NCBI RefSeq assembly: GCF_037969725.1
Contig: NZ_CP150203.1
Coordinates: 2,310,001 to 2,374,000, forward strand
Direction: 5' to 3'
Length of the DNA: 64,000 nucleotides
DNA from: Paenibacillus sp. FSL W8-0426
Lineage (GTDB): Bacteria; Bacillota; Bacilli; Paenibacillales; Paenibacillaceae
Below are positions 17,999 to 26,781 of the stretch, piece after piece; position 1 is the stretch's first letter, and the number at the start of each line of letters is the position of its first letter. A program made the translations under genes and the position numbers. The notes under the pieces are model-generated. The model was not told where the DNA came from. It saw only the letters and a list, made by a program, of their open reading frames with translations, and ran no database searches.

Positions 17999-18748
17999 AC
18001 ATTGTTGAGCATCCACCAGACACGCCAAGCGGACCGCTGGGCTTTCGTGTTTTACGAAGCACGGGTCATATCATATACTGTGAACCATCGTATTTCTAAG
18101 GTCCCCTTCAAGATCTGTTCTGATCGAAAAGGTGGCCTTTCTACATATTTGAAGGAGGAATCGGACATAGCCAGCCAATGAATGGTTATACATCCCTTGA
18201 GAAGAGCAATACACTAAGCTTGCGGAATGGAGTATACGGACGTTAATATAAAAGCTGCAGCGCTAGATGTCAGGATTGTTGAAGGGCGTTACACCTCATG
18301 ATCAATATGAATGCTACAATGAAGTGTTACTAAGAGACGTTGTATAGGTTGAATCGATACCGGTCATGGATCCGGTTCTGGGCCAAATCCAGGGGACCAA
18401 CAGCTCGCAGTCTTTCGCTAGTTTAAAGCGTGTGCTATGCCTCAAGAGATTTCGTGCTATGATTATCGTTATGGCGGGTACGTTCCGCTGCTGCATGTTC
18501 CGGGTTCAATTGATATTCATTTTGAGAATATTATCGATTATGGAGAATATCCTCTATTCATAGAAATGGAAACCCTGTTTTCAAATGAAGTCGAGCAGAG
18601 AAGGCTTGGCCGCTACCCGTTCATGAACCGTCGTTTGGAAGATATCGCACTTGGCAGCGATCCGAGATCCAAAATACTTCTTGGTATTTTTTTGAGAATA
18701 ATGTTATTCTAAAGCTTGCATACTAAGTTGAAGGAGGTGCAAATGTAG
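17999..18748 (+). other. Long gap between dxr and rseP with broken ORFs
   Basis: About 750 bp without a convincing gene. A hairpin at 18098-18139 (AAGGTC pairing with GGCCTT, CCTT with AAGG, GATC with GATC) is terminator-like, though its U-tract is poor. After a Shine-Dalgarno-like GAAGGAGG (about 18151) only very short frames occur. Further on, protein-like segments lie in different frames: LDVRIVEGRYTS (to 18300), HDQYECYNEVLLRDVV (to about 18347), MDPVLGQIQGTNSSQSFASLKR (18366-18431) and an ORF at 18437-18712 with DIHFENIIDYGEYPLFIEME and a Leu/Ile-rich end. None has a Shine-Dalgarno. They could be remnants of one decayed gene. I do not recognise the parent. Confidence 0.4.
18681..18710 (+). 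promoter_or_regulatory. Possible promoter before rseP
   Basis: TTGGTA at 18681-18686 and TATTCT at 18705-18710 with an 18-base spacer, about 40 bases upstream of the rseP start. Because a terminator follows dxr, rseP-proS-polC would need its own promoter; this is the best candidate seen. Confidence 0.4.
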
Positions 18749-20020
18749 TTGGAAACTCTAAAAATCGCGTTCTATGTGTTCATGATGTTTTTTGTGATTG
18801 TTGCCATTCATGAATGGGGCCATTATTATTTTGCGAAGCGTGCAGGCATTTTGGTTCGTGAGTTTGCTATCGGTTTTGGTCCTAAAATGTTTTCATATAA
18901 AAGAGGCGAAACTCAGTTTACGTTCCGGTTGCTTCCATTTGGCGGTTATGCCAGAATGGCAGGCGAAGATCCTGATATTTCTCTTATAGACGTAGGGCAA
19001 ACCATATGCGTTCGCATCAAAGACGGCAGCATCGAAAAGATATTCACCGCCAACCTCGAAAAGTATAAGAATGTCATTAAGGGTGAGGTCCTGCATGTGG
19101 ATTTGGAGACAAATCTGCAGTTGGAATTGGATGTGGATGGGGAACGTATGGCATTTTCCGTTCATCCTCAAGCCCTTATCGTAGGAAAAGACAACACCAT
19201 GCAGATTGCGCCTAAAGATCGTTGGTTCAGCAGCAAAACGGTCGGGCAGCGTGCTATGGCTATTTTTGCAGGGCCGCTGATGAATTTCGTGCTTGCGTTT
19301 GCATTGTTTATTATCTATATCCAGGTGAGCGGCGTTCCCGTTGAAAATCCTTCTTACATAAAAATAGCCGAGGTTTCGGCTAATGGGCCTGCGCAGCAGG
19401 CAGGTTTGAAGGAAGGGGACATCATCAAGTCCATTAACGGTACGGCTGTTGGGGCGGATCAACAGAAACTGATCAGTCTCATCTCCGAATCCAAAGGCAA
19501 ATCTATGGATTGGATGATAGAACGGGGAGGTCAGGAGGCCTCCGTCTCTGTAACTCCTGCGGACGTTGATGGATCGGGAAACGGCAAGGTAGGGATCTCT
19601 CTTGGATATCCGACCAGACAAGCCGGTTTCATCGAAACGCTGTCGCTTTCGGGCAAATATACCATCGAAACATCCAAACTGATCTTTAAAGGTCTTCAGC
19701 AGCTCGTGCAAAATTTTGCCTTGGACGATATCGGGGGGCCTGTAAGAACGATTGAGGTTACCGGAGAGATTGCTAAATCTGGTTTGGATCGATTAATATA
19801 TTGGAGCGCCATGATTAGCATTAACCTGGGTATTTTCAACCTGCTGCCGATCCCGGCGCTGGACGGAAGCCGTCTCATCTTTCTCGGGATCGAAGCGGTG
19901 CGCGGCCGGCCTCTGAACCCGAATCGGGAAGGCATGGTACATTTTATCGGTTTTGCGATGTTGTTTGTGCTAATGCTTGCAGTAACTTATAATGATATTC
20001 TACGATTAATTAACAGATAA
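18749..20020 (+). CDS. rseP: Site-2 zinc metalloprotease RseP/RasP
   Basis: Intramembrane protease that cleaves anti-sigma factors and signal-peptide remnants. The 423-residue protein has the zinc-binding HEWGH at residues 21-25 within the first membrane helix, a central PDZ domain (about 195-265, with NGPAQQAGLKEGDIIKSING), and a C-terminal LLPIPALDGSRLIF motif that supplies the third metal ligand. The start is TTG at 18749, 9 bases after AAGGAGGTG; the nearer ATG at 18743 is immediately followed by TAG, so TTG must be used. An inserted segment of about 100 residues between the first helices and the PDZ domain (about 75-165) looks longer than in short homologues. Confidence 0.95.
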   Translation: METLKIAFYVFMMFFVIVAIHEWGHYYFAKRAGILVREFAIGFGPKMFSYKRGETQFTFRLLPFGGYARMAGEDPDISLIDVGQTICVRIKDGSIEKIFTANLEKYKNVIKGEVLHVDLETNLQLELDVDGERMAFSVHPQALIVGKDNTMQIAPKDRWFSSKTVGQRAMAIFAGPLMNFVLAFALFIIYIQVSGVPVENPSYIKIAEVSANGPAQQAGLKEGDIIKSINGTAVGADQQKLISLISESKGKSMDWMIERGGQEASVSVTPADVDGSGNGKVGISLGYPTRQAGFIETLSLSGKYTIETSKLIFKGLQQLVQNFALDDIGGPVRTIEVTGEIAKSGLDRLIYWSAMISINLGIFNLLPIPALDGSRLIFLGIEAVRGRPLNPNREGMVHFIGFAMLFVLMLAVTYNDILRLINR

Positions 20021-20082
20021 TTATGGTTGGACTGTCTTTGCAGCCAGTGAAGATGGTCGTAATGGGAGGACACTGGATTCTT

Positions 20083-21537
20083 ATGTCGAAGGAAAATGAT
20101 AAACAGTTCGTGACTGAAATTACGCCACAGGGAGAGGACTTTTCCCGCTGGTATATTGATGTGATTAAAAAAGCCGATTTGATGGATTATTCCCCGGTGC
20201 GCGGCTGCATCGTGTTCAAGCCGGACGGATTTGAAATCTGGGAGCATATCAAGGATGAGCTGGATCGCCGTTTCCGCGAAACGGGCCATCGCAATGCCTA
20301 CTTCCCGATGTTCATTCCGGAGAGCTTTTTCCAGAAGGAAAAAGAGCATGTGGAAGGCTTCAATCCCGAGCTGCCTTGGGTCACCGAGGCTGGCGGAGAA
20401 AAGCTGGAAGAGCGGCTTGCGATCCGCCCGACGTCGGAAACGATCATCGGTCACATGTATTCGAAATGGATCCAGTCCTATCGTGACCTGCCCGTTCTGA
20501 TCAACCAATGGGCGAACGTTGTTCGTTGGGAGAAAAGAACGCTGCCGTTCCTGCGTACAAGCGAATTCCTTTGGCAGGAAGGCCATACGGCGCATGAGAC
20601 CGAAGAAGAAGCACGTGAAGAAACGATGCGCATGCTGGAAATTTACCGCGAAGTGGTCGAAGAGTATTTGGCCATTCCGGTGATCAGCGGTCAGAAGACG
20701 CCTTCCGAGAAATTCGCGGGAGCGGTGGACACGTACTCGATCGAAGCGATGATGAAAGATGGACGCGCCGTACAAGCCGGAACTTCCCACTACATGGGCA
20801 CGAACTTTGCCAAAGCCTTTGAAATCCAGTACCTCAGCCGCGAAAACGTGCTTGAGCATGCCTATACGACATCCTGGGGTGTAAGCACGCGTTTGATCGG
20901 AGCACTGATCATGGTTCATGGCGATGATCGTGGATTGGCACTTCCTCCAAAAGTGGCACCAACGCAAGTCGTGATGATTCCGATCGGACCGCCAAAAACG
21001 CGTGATGCCGTCGTTGGCCGTGCCGACGAGTTGTTCTCCGAATTGAAAAAAGCGGGCATTCGCGTAAAAATGGATGACCGCAGCGACGTACGTCCTGGTT
21101 GGAAGTTCAACGAGTATGAAATGCGCGGAGTCCCTGTCCGTCTGGAAATCGGACCTCGCGACATGGAGAATGGCGTTTGTGTCCTCGTATCCCGCATCAC
21201 GGGCGAGAAAAAAGTGATTGAACAGGCTAACCTGGTGGAAGAAGTGCAGAACATGCTGGCACAGGTACAAGGCGAAATGCTGGAGCGTGCCCGCAGCTTT
21301 ATGTCGGAAAACTTCTACTCCGTGGATACGCTGGACGAAATGAAACAGCTCATGGAAAACAAACGCGGCTTTACGCTGGCTGGCTGGTGCGGCTCGGAAG
21401 CTTGCGAAGATAAGGTTCGCGAAGTGACGGGGGCAACAAGCCGCAACATTCCGTTCGAGCCAAAGGAACAAAAGCATACCTGCTTGGCTTGCGGTGAAAA
21501 AGCGAAACATACCGTTGTGTTTGCAAGAGCCTACTAA
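20083..21537 (+). CDS. proS: Proline--tRNA ligase, archaeal/eukaryotic-like type
   Basis: Class II aminoacyl-tRNA synthetase charging tRNA-Pro. The 484-residue protein begins with FVTEITPQGEDFSRWY and has motif 2-like VVRWEKRTLPFLRTSEFLWQEGHTAH. It lacks the large inserted editing domain of bacterial-type ProRS, and it ends with the Cys-containing C-terminal domain (CGSEACEDKVREVTG, CLACGEKAKHTVVFARAY) typical of the archaeal/eukaryotic-like class. I use ATG 20083 after GGGAGGA; a longer reading from ATG 20023 has no Shine-Dalgarno. In Bacillus subtilis this locus holds the bacterial-type enzyme, so the type differs here. Confidence 0.95.
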   Translation: MSKENDKQFVTEITPQGEDFSRWYIDVIKKADLMDYSPVRGCIVFKPDGFEIWEHIKDELDRRFRETGHRNAYFPMFIPESFFQKEKEHVEGFNPELPWVTEAGGEKLEERLAIRPTSETIIGHMYSKWIQSYRDLPVLINQWANVVRWEKRTLPFLRTSEFLWQEGHTAHETEEEAREETMRMLEIYREVVEEYLAIPVISGQKTPSEKFAGAVDTYSIEAMMKDGRAVQAGTSHYMGTNFAKAFEIQYLSRENVLEHAYTTSWGVSTRLIGALIMVHGDDRGLALPPKVAPTQVVMIPIGPPKTRDAVVGRADELFSELKKAGIRVKMDDRSDVRPGWKFNEYEMRGVPVRLEIGPRDMENGVCVLVSRITGEKKVIEQANLVEEVQNMLAQVQGEMLERARSFMSENFYSVDTLDEMKQLMENKRGFTLAGWCGSEACEDKVREVTGATSRNIPFEPKEQKHTCLACGEKAKHTVVFARAY

Positions 21538-21680
21538 TCAGGAAGAAAGGGTGAATCCAACGATTCATCCCGCGATGTAGAATGGAGAGCTTCTGTCAGA
21601 AAAAATGAGTCGGTGCCGGATCGGATCGAAGACATTTTGGACACAGGAGCTTTTCCTGTTTTGAAGGCACGAGGAGGAAC

Positions 21681-24600
21681 ATGATGAGTGGAATCGAGGA
21701 AAAGAGAAAACGGTTTGAATTGTTGATGAAGCAGGCCGAGCTTCCGTCCGGTTTGGTAGAGCCTTATTTTCTGGACGGATGGATCGAAAAGGTGGAAACG
21801 AGCCGCAGCAATCGCGACTGGAGCATTCTTATCGTAAAGGATACTTTGGTACCTGCGCCGATCTACCGGACATTTTGCCTGCATATTCAAGAAAAGCTGA
21901 ATCATATCGCCAAAATTACGTTTGGCTTCAAATACAATGAACAAGTACAGCTCGGCGACATCGTGAGCGAGTATTGGAATTTGTTTCTGGAATGGGCGCA
22001 TCGGGAAATTCCGTCCGTCAATGGATGGATGAGCCGGGCCCAGTTCGAATGCCAGGAGGATTTGCTGCAGCTGACGATGAGCGACGCCATGTCGCTGGAG
22101 CTTGCGCGCAAAAAACAGATCGATCAGGCCATTATGACCTTTTATGATAAATACTTTAATACATCGTTGCGCGTAAAAATGGCTGTCGGAGAACGTGGGA
22201 ACAATCAGGAGGCCATGGAGCAGTTCCAACTTAAGAAGCGGGAAGAAGAGCGGCAGGTCATCGAACAGATGAGGGCTGCAGCCGTCGAATCCGAGATGCC
22301 GGAGGAAGAAGATCAGGGCGAGCTTCGCCTGCAAATGGGCTATGAAATCAAAGAACCGCCAGTGCCTATGCAGGACATTCAGGACGAAGAGAAAAAGGTT
22401 ACGCTGCAAGGGACCATTTTTGGCTTGGAAAGCAAAGAGCTGCGTAACGGCAATACGTTGTTCACGTTTTTCCTGACCGACTTTACCGACTCGATGCAGA
22501 TGAAGATGTTTGCGAAGACGAAGGAAGATGTCAAGATCCTCAGCCTGCTGGCTAATGGTAAATGGGTCAAAGTCCGTGGGCGCGTCGAATACGATCGGTT
22601 TATGCAGGTTCCGGAGTTGGCCATGATTCCTTCCGATCTGATGGAAGTCAAGGCCCCACCGTCCCGCAAGGACAATGCGGAAGAGAAGCGCGTCGAATTC
22701 CATCTTCATACAACGATGAGCACGATGGATGCCGTAACCTCCATTGACAAATACGTGAAAACGGCTGCTGCCTGGGGGCATAAAGCGATCGCTGTCACGG
22801 ATCATGGCGGCGTGCAAGTATATCCGGAGGCGGCCAAGGCGGCGAAGAAAAACGGCATCAAAATGATCTACGGGCTGGAAGCCAACGTGGTTAACGATTC
22901 CGTTGCCGTTGTGCTGGCGCCCCAGCCGCTGGAATTAAAAACGGCCACGTATGTGGTATTCGATATCGAGACAACGGGTCTGTCGGTCACTCAAAACAAA
23001 ATTATCGAGATCGCCGCGGTGAAGATACAGGATGGCAAAGAAATCGATCGGTACGCCTCCTTCGTCAACCCGCATGAGCGAATTCCTTACAACATTCAAC
23101 AGCTCACCAACATTACGGATGAAATGGTAAAAGATGCGCCAGAGCTTGAACCAGTCATTCGCGATTTTGCTGCGTTCGTGGGGGACGGGGTGCTGGTTGC
23201 GCACAATGCTCGATTTGATATGGGCTTTATCCAGGCTTCCCTGAAAAGCCTGGGCATGCCGGAGCTGCCTAACCCTGTCCTGGATACGTTGGAGCTGGCG
23301 AGGCTGCTCTACCCTACGATGAAAAACCACCGGCTTAACACGCTTGCGGACAAATATAAAGTGGCGCTTGAAAGCCATCACCGGGCCATTGACGATACGG
23401 TGGCACTCGCTGGCATCCTGAACGGTTTGCTGAACGATGCGGCTCAAATGAAAGGGTTGACCATGCTTGACCGTCTGAATGACTATGTCGGCAAAGACCT
23501 GTCCAACACGCGTCCGTTCCATTGCTGTATTTACGCGCTGAACGGAGTCGGGAAAAAGAATCTGTACAAGCTGGTATCGTTATCCCATACGGAATATTTC
23601 AAACGCGTGCCATGTATCCCGAAATCGAAGCTGGTTGAACTGCGCGAAGGGCTGCTCATTTTGTCAGGCTGCGAAAAAGGTGAATTTTTCGAAGCGGTGC
23701 TTAACAAATCGTTGGAGGAAGCCGAGGAGATTGCCCAGTTTTACGATGTGCTCGAAATTCAGCCCTTGACGATGTATATGCACTTGGTCGAGAAAGCTTT
23801 GGTCGCTACGCCGGATGAGCTGAAAACGGCCATTCGCAAAGTGGTGGACATCGGCGACAAGTTGGGCAAACCGGTCGTTGCGACGGGGAACGTGCATTAT
23901 TTGGAGGAACGGGACAAGCTGTTCCGCGACATTACGATTCACGGCATTACCGGCTTCAGCCCGCTGAAGGATATTCGCAAACCGGACGCCCATTTCCGCA
24001 CCACGGATGAGATGCTGCAGGAGTTCGAGTTCCTTGGCACGGACAAGGCGTATGAAGTCGTTGTGACCAATACGTCCGAATTGGCGGACCGTTTTGAAGA
24101 GATCAAGTTGTTCCCGGACAAGCTCTTTACGCCGAACCTGGAGGGGGCCGACGAGGAAATTCGCAATACGTGTTACAATACGGCGAAATCGATCTATGGC
24201 GAAGAGTTGCCTGAAGTCATCGTAGCCCGGCTGGAAAAAGAACTGGGTCCGATCATCAAATATGGATTTTCCGCGAACTATCTCATTTCGGAGCGGCTCG
24301 TTAAAAAATCCAATCAAGACGGTTACCTCGTCGGATCGAGGGGATCGGTCGGTTCCTCTGTCGTGGCGACGTTCCTGGGCATTTCCGAGGTTAATCCGCT
24401 GCCTGCCCATTACATTTGCACCAATTCGGATTGCAAATACAGCGAATGGTTCCTCGATGGCAGCGTGCCTAGCGGATTCGATCTGCCCGAGAAGGATTGC
24501 CCGAAATGCGGCAATAGGCTGAAAGGCGAAGGACAGGACATTCCGTTCGAAACGTTCCTCGGATTCAAAGGGGACAAGGTTCCCGATATTGACTTGAACT

Positions 24601-26006
24601 TCTCCGGCGATTACCAGCCGCATGCGCACAATTATACGAAGGTATTGTTTGGCGACAAGGCTGTTTTCCGGGCTGGCACCATCGGCACAGTGGCAGAAAA
24701 AACCGCGTTCGGTTTTGCGAAAAAATACGAGGAAAGCCACCACAAGAAATGGCGCGGGGCCGAATTGAACCGGCTTGCTGCCGGCTGTACTGGCGTTAAA
24801 CGGAGCACGGGACAGCATCCCGGCGGGATCGTCGTTGTGCCCGATTATATTGAAGTCGAAGACGTTACCCCTGTGCAGTATCCGGCAGACGACGTCAATG
24901 CCGAGTGGAAAACGACGCATTTTGACTACCATGCCTTTGAGGAAAACTTGCTCAAACTCGATATTCTGGGACACGATGATCCGACCATGATGCGTATGCT
25001 GCAGGATTTGACGGGCGTGGATCCGACGACCATTCCGATGAACGATCCGAAGGTGATGAGCATGTTCAACTCGACGGAGGCGCTCGGCGTAACGCCTGAG
25101 CAGATCCGCTCACCTGTTGCTACTTTCGGGGTGCCGGAGATGGGAACGAAGTTTGTGCGCCAGATGCTTGTGGAATCCCAACCGTCCTCTTTTGCGGACT
25201 TGCTGCAGATTTCCGGGCTGTCGCATGGAACCGGAGTATGGCTCGGCAATGCGCAGGAATTGATCAAAAACGGAACGTGCACGATCAAAACGGTCATCGG
25301 CTGCCGTGACGACATCATGCTGTTCCTGATTTACAAAGCAGGCATGGACGCCAGCCTTGCTTTTAAGATTACGGAAAGTGTGCGTAAGGGACGTGGTTTG
25401 CCGCAGGAATGGATCGATGAAATGAAAAAATGCAAAGTGCCGCAATGGTACATCGATTCCTGTCTCAAAATCCAGTACATGTTCCCGAAGGCGCATGCCG
25501 CTGCTTACGTGATCTCGGCTGTGCGTACCGCTTTCTTTAAGTTGTATTATCCGATTCAATATTATGCAACGTATTTCACGGTTCGTGCCGAGGACTTCGA
25601 CATCGAGCTCGTGTGCCAGGGCTACGATGCCATCTATCGCAAAATCGTCGAGATCGAGCAATTGGGCTTCCAGGCTCCGCCAAAAGAAAAAAACATGCTG
25701 CCGATTTTGGAGATGGCGCTTGAAATGACAGCGCGAGGTTTCTCGCTCAAGCCGATTGATCTGTATCGTTCCGAAGCGACGAAATTTATCGTGGACGGCA
25801 ATTCGCTGATTCCGCCGTTCTCGGCGCTGGCCGGGATCGGTGACAATGCTGCGCGCAATATCGCGGCGGCGAGAGAGCATGGGGAGTTCCTCTCCATTGA
25901 AGATTTCCAGCAGAAGTCGAAGGCCAGCAAAACGATCGTCGAGCTTCTTACGAGCATGGGATGCTTCCGAGGTTTGCCTGAAAGCAACCAGTTGTCCTTG
26001 TTCTAA
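21681..26006 (+). CDS. polC: DNA polymerase III alpha subunit, PolC type
   Basis: Main replicative polymerase of low-G+C Gram-positives, with built-in 3'-5' exonuclease. The protein has 1441 residues, as usual. It has an N-terminal region and OB fold (about 1-330), a PHP domain starting HLHTTMST (near 340), a DEDD exonuclease domain inserted in it (FDIETTGLS near 428, AHNARFDMGF, HRAIDDTVALA), and a zinc finger (CTNSDCKYSEW and CPKCGNRL, about 912-950). The polymerase palm with DIDLNFSGDYQPHAHNY follows, and the C terminus ends NQLSLF. ATG at 21681 and ATG at 21684 are both possible; GAGGAGG at 21671-21677 fits the second slightly better. Confidence 0.98.
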   Translation: MMSGIEEKRKRFELLMKQAELPSGLVEPYFLDGWIEKVETSRSNRDWSILIVKDTLVPAPIYRTFCLHIQEKLNHIAKITFGFKYNEQVQLGDIVSEYWNLFLEWAHREIPSVNGWMSRAQFECQEDLLQLTMSDAMSLELARKKQIDQAIMTFYDKYFNTSLRVKMAVGERGNNQEAMEQFQLKKREEERQVIEQMRAAAVESEMPEEEDQGELRLQMGYEIKEPPVPMQDIQDEEKKVTLQGTIFGLESKELRNGNTLFTFFLTDFTDSMQMKMFAKTKEDVKILSLLANGKWVKVRGRVEYDRFMQVPELAMIPSDLMEVKAPPSRKDNAEEKRVEFHLHTTMSTMDAVTSIDKYVKTAAAWGHKAIAVTDHGGVQVYPEAAKAAKKNGIKMIYGLEANVVNDSVAVVLAPQPLELKTATYVVFDIETTGLSVTQNKIIEIAAVKIQDGKEIDRYASFVNPHERIPYNIQQLTNITDEMVKDAPELEPVIRDFAAFVGDGVLVAHNARFDMGFIQASLKSLGMPELPNPVLDTLELARLLYPTMKNHRLNTLADKYKVALESHHRAIDDTVALAGILNGLLNDAAQMKGLTMLDRLNDYVGKDLSNTRPFHCCIYALNGVGKKNLYKLVSLSHTEYFKRVPCIPKSKLVELREGLLILSGCEKGEFFEAVLNKSLEEAEEIAQFYDVLEIQPLTMYMHLVEKALVATPDELKTAIRKVVDIGDKLGKPVVATGNVHYLEERDKLFRDITIHGITGFSPLKDIRKPDAHFRTTDEMLQEFEFLGTDKAYEVVVTNTSELADRFEEIKLFPDKLFTPNLEGADEEIRNTCYNTAKSIYGEELPEVIVARLEKELGPIIKYGFSANYLISERLVKKSNQDGYLVGSRGSVGSSVVATFLGISEVNPLPAHYICTNSDCKYSEWFLDGSVPSGFDLPEKDCPKCGNRLKGEGQDIPFETFLGFKGDKVPDIDLNFSGDYQPHAHNYTKVLFGDKAVFRAGTIGTVAEKTAFGFAKKYEESHHKKWRGAELNRLAAGCTGVKRSTGQHPGGIVVVPDYIEVEDVTPVQYPADDVNAEWKTTHFDYHAFEENLLKLDILGHDDPTMMRMLQDLTGVDPTTIPMNDPKVMSMFNSTEALGVTPEQIRSPVATFGVPEMGTKFVRQMLVESQPSSFADLLQISGLSHGTGVWLGNAQELIKNGTCTIKTVIGCRDDIMLFLIYKAGMDASLAFKITESVRKGRGLPQEWIDEMKKCKVPQWYIDSCLKIQYMFPKAHAAAYVISAVRTAFFKLYYPIQYYATYFTVRAEDFDIELVCQGYDAIYRKIVEIEQLGFQAPPKEKNMLPILEMALEMTARGFSLKPIDLYRSEATKFIVDGNSLIPPFSALAGIGDNAARNIAAAREHGEFLSIEDFQQKSKASKTIVELLTSMGCFRGLPESNQLSLF

Positions 26007-26027
26007 AGGGCGAAGGTTAGAGCTTAC

Positions 26028-26056
26028 TTGTCACTATTACCAGACTATGTTATAAT
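26028..26056 (+). promoter_or_regulatory. Sigma-A promoter of the rimP-nusA-infB operon
   Basis: TTGTCA at 26028-26033, a 17-base spacer, and TATAAT at 26051-26056 preceded by TG one base away (extended -10). It lies just after polC and about 140 bases before rimP. This is one of the best consensus matches in the window. Confidence 0.85.
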
Positions 26057-26088
26057 TTCTGGAGTGAACGAGATAGTACGAATTTCTG

Positions 26089-26110
26089 AAGAGTGGGGAA
26101 ACCCACTCTT
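26089..26110 (+). promoter_or_regulatory. Strong hairpin in the rimP leader
   Basis: AAGAGTGGG, GAAA loop, CCCACTCTT: a perfect 9-bp stem about 30 nt downstream of the predicted transcription start, followed by TAGTCTTT. A second GC-rich hairpin (CCGG...CCGG, about 26152-26169) lies before the rimP Shine-Dalgarno. It could be a mRNA-stabilising stem or an attenuator; the U-tract is weak. Confidence 0.5.
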
Positions 26111-26195
26111 TAGTCTTTGGTATGAAAGAATCTTGGGTATTTAACAACTGCCGGCAACTATTGGCCGGTGTAACCTAAGTTGGAGGTTATCGGTT

Positions 26196-26657
26196 TTGAG
26201 CACATCGAAGATTAAATCTACTGTGGAAGAAATGATCCAACCCTATTTGAATGAACAAGGCTTCGAGCTGGTTGACATCGAATATGTCAAAGAAGGCAGC
26301 AGTTGGTTTCTGCGGGTATATGTCGACAAAGAAGGCGGTATCGACATTGACGATTGCGTCATGATCAGCGAGCAGCTTAGCGCCAAGCTCGACGAGACCG
26401 ATCCGATTCCGACCGTCTACTTCCTTGAAGTGTCCTCTCCGGGTGCGGAACGTCCACTGAAAAAGCCGGAGGACGTTACCAAAGCCGTAGGCAAAAACGT
26501 ATATGTGACGACCTACGGACCGGTGAACGGAATGAAAGAGTTTGAAGGCAAACTGCTTTCTTTTGATGGCAGTGAGCTTGTCATTGAGGCCGGCAAGAAA
26601 CAACATGCCGTTTCTTATGACAAGATTGCAAGCGCGCGCTTGGCCATTCTGTTTTAG
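26196..26657 (+). CDS. rimP: Ribosome maturation factor RimP
   Basis: Assists 30S subunit assembly. The 153-residue protein has the N-terminal domain with GFELVDIEYVKEGSSWFLRVYVDKEGG, DDCVMISEQLSAKLDE and the segment YFLEVSSPGAERPLKK, typical of RimP, followed by a C-terminal SH3-like domain. The start is TTG at 26196, 9 bases after TGGAGG. First gene of the conserved rimP-nusA-rnpM-ylxQ-infB cluster. Confidence 0.96.
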   Translation: MSTSKIKSTVEEMIQPYLNEQGFELVDIEYVKEGSSWFLRVYVDKEGGIDIDDCVMISEQLSAKLDETDPIPTVYFLEVSSPGAERPLKKPEDVTKAVGKNVYVTTYGPVNGMKEFEGKLLSFDGSELVIEAGKKQHAVSYDKIASARLAILF

Positions 26658-26701
26658 GTACCTTGTTCACTTACCTAATGAAAAGACACATCCCTCGCGA
26701 T

Positions 26702-26740
26702 AACGGCAAGGTGCCCGGCAGTTTTGGGCCTTCGCCGTTT
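26702..26740 (+). terminator. Terminator-like hairpin between rimP and nusA
   Basis: AACGGC pairs with GCCGTT, AAGG with CCTT and CCC with GGG, leaving small bulges; TTTT overlaps the right arm end. It ends about 40 bases before nusA. It could act as a partial terminator or as a NusA-responsive attenuator. Confidence 0.5.
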
Positions 26741-26781
26741 TACGTATGGGGTGCCATGTTTGAAAGGGGGATCAATTATTC

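Noticed and set aside
18437..18712. 91-codon ORF in the dxr-rseP gap as a real gene
   Set aside because: No ribosome binding site, no recognised domain, and flanking protein-like pieces lie in other frames. Treated as a possible remnant only.
20023..20082. N-terminal extension of ProRS
   Set aside because: ATG 20023 has no Shine-Dalgarno; GGGAGGA precedes ATG 20083, where family sequence begins.
19987..21510. 507-codon minus-strand ORF opposite proS
   Set aside because: Shadow of proS; the product lacks recognisable motifs and the + strand carries a clear synthetase.
23664..24974. 436-codon minus-strand ORF opposite polC
   Set aside because: Shadow of polC coding sequence.
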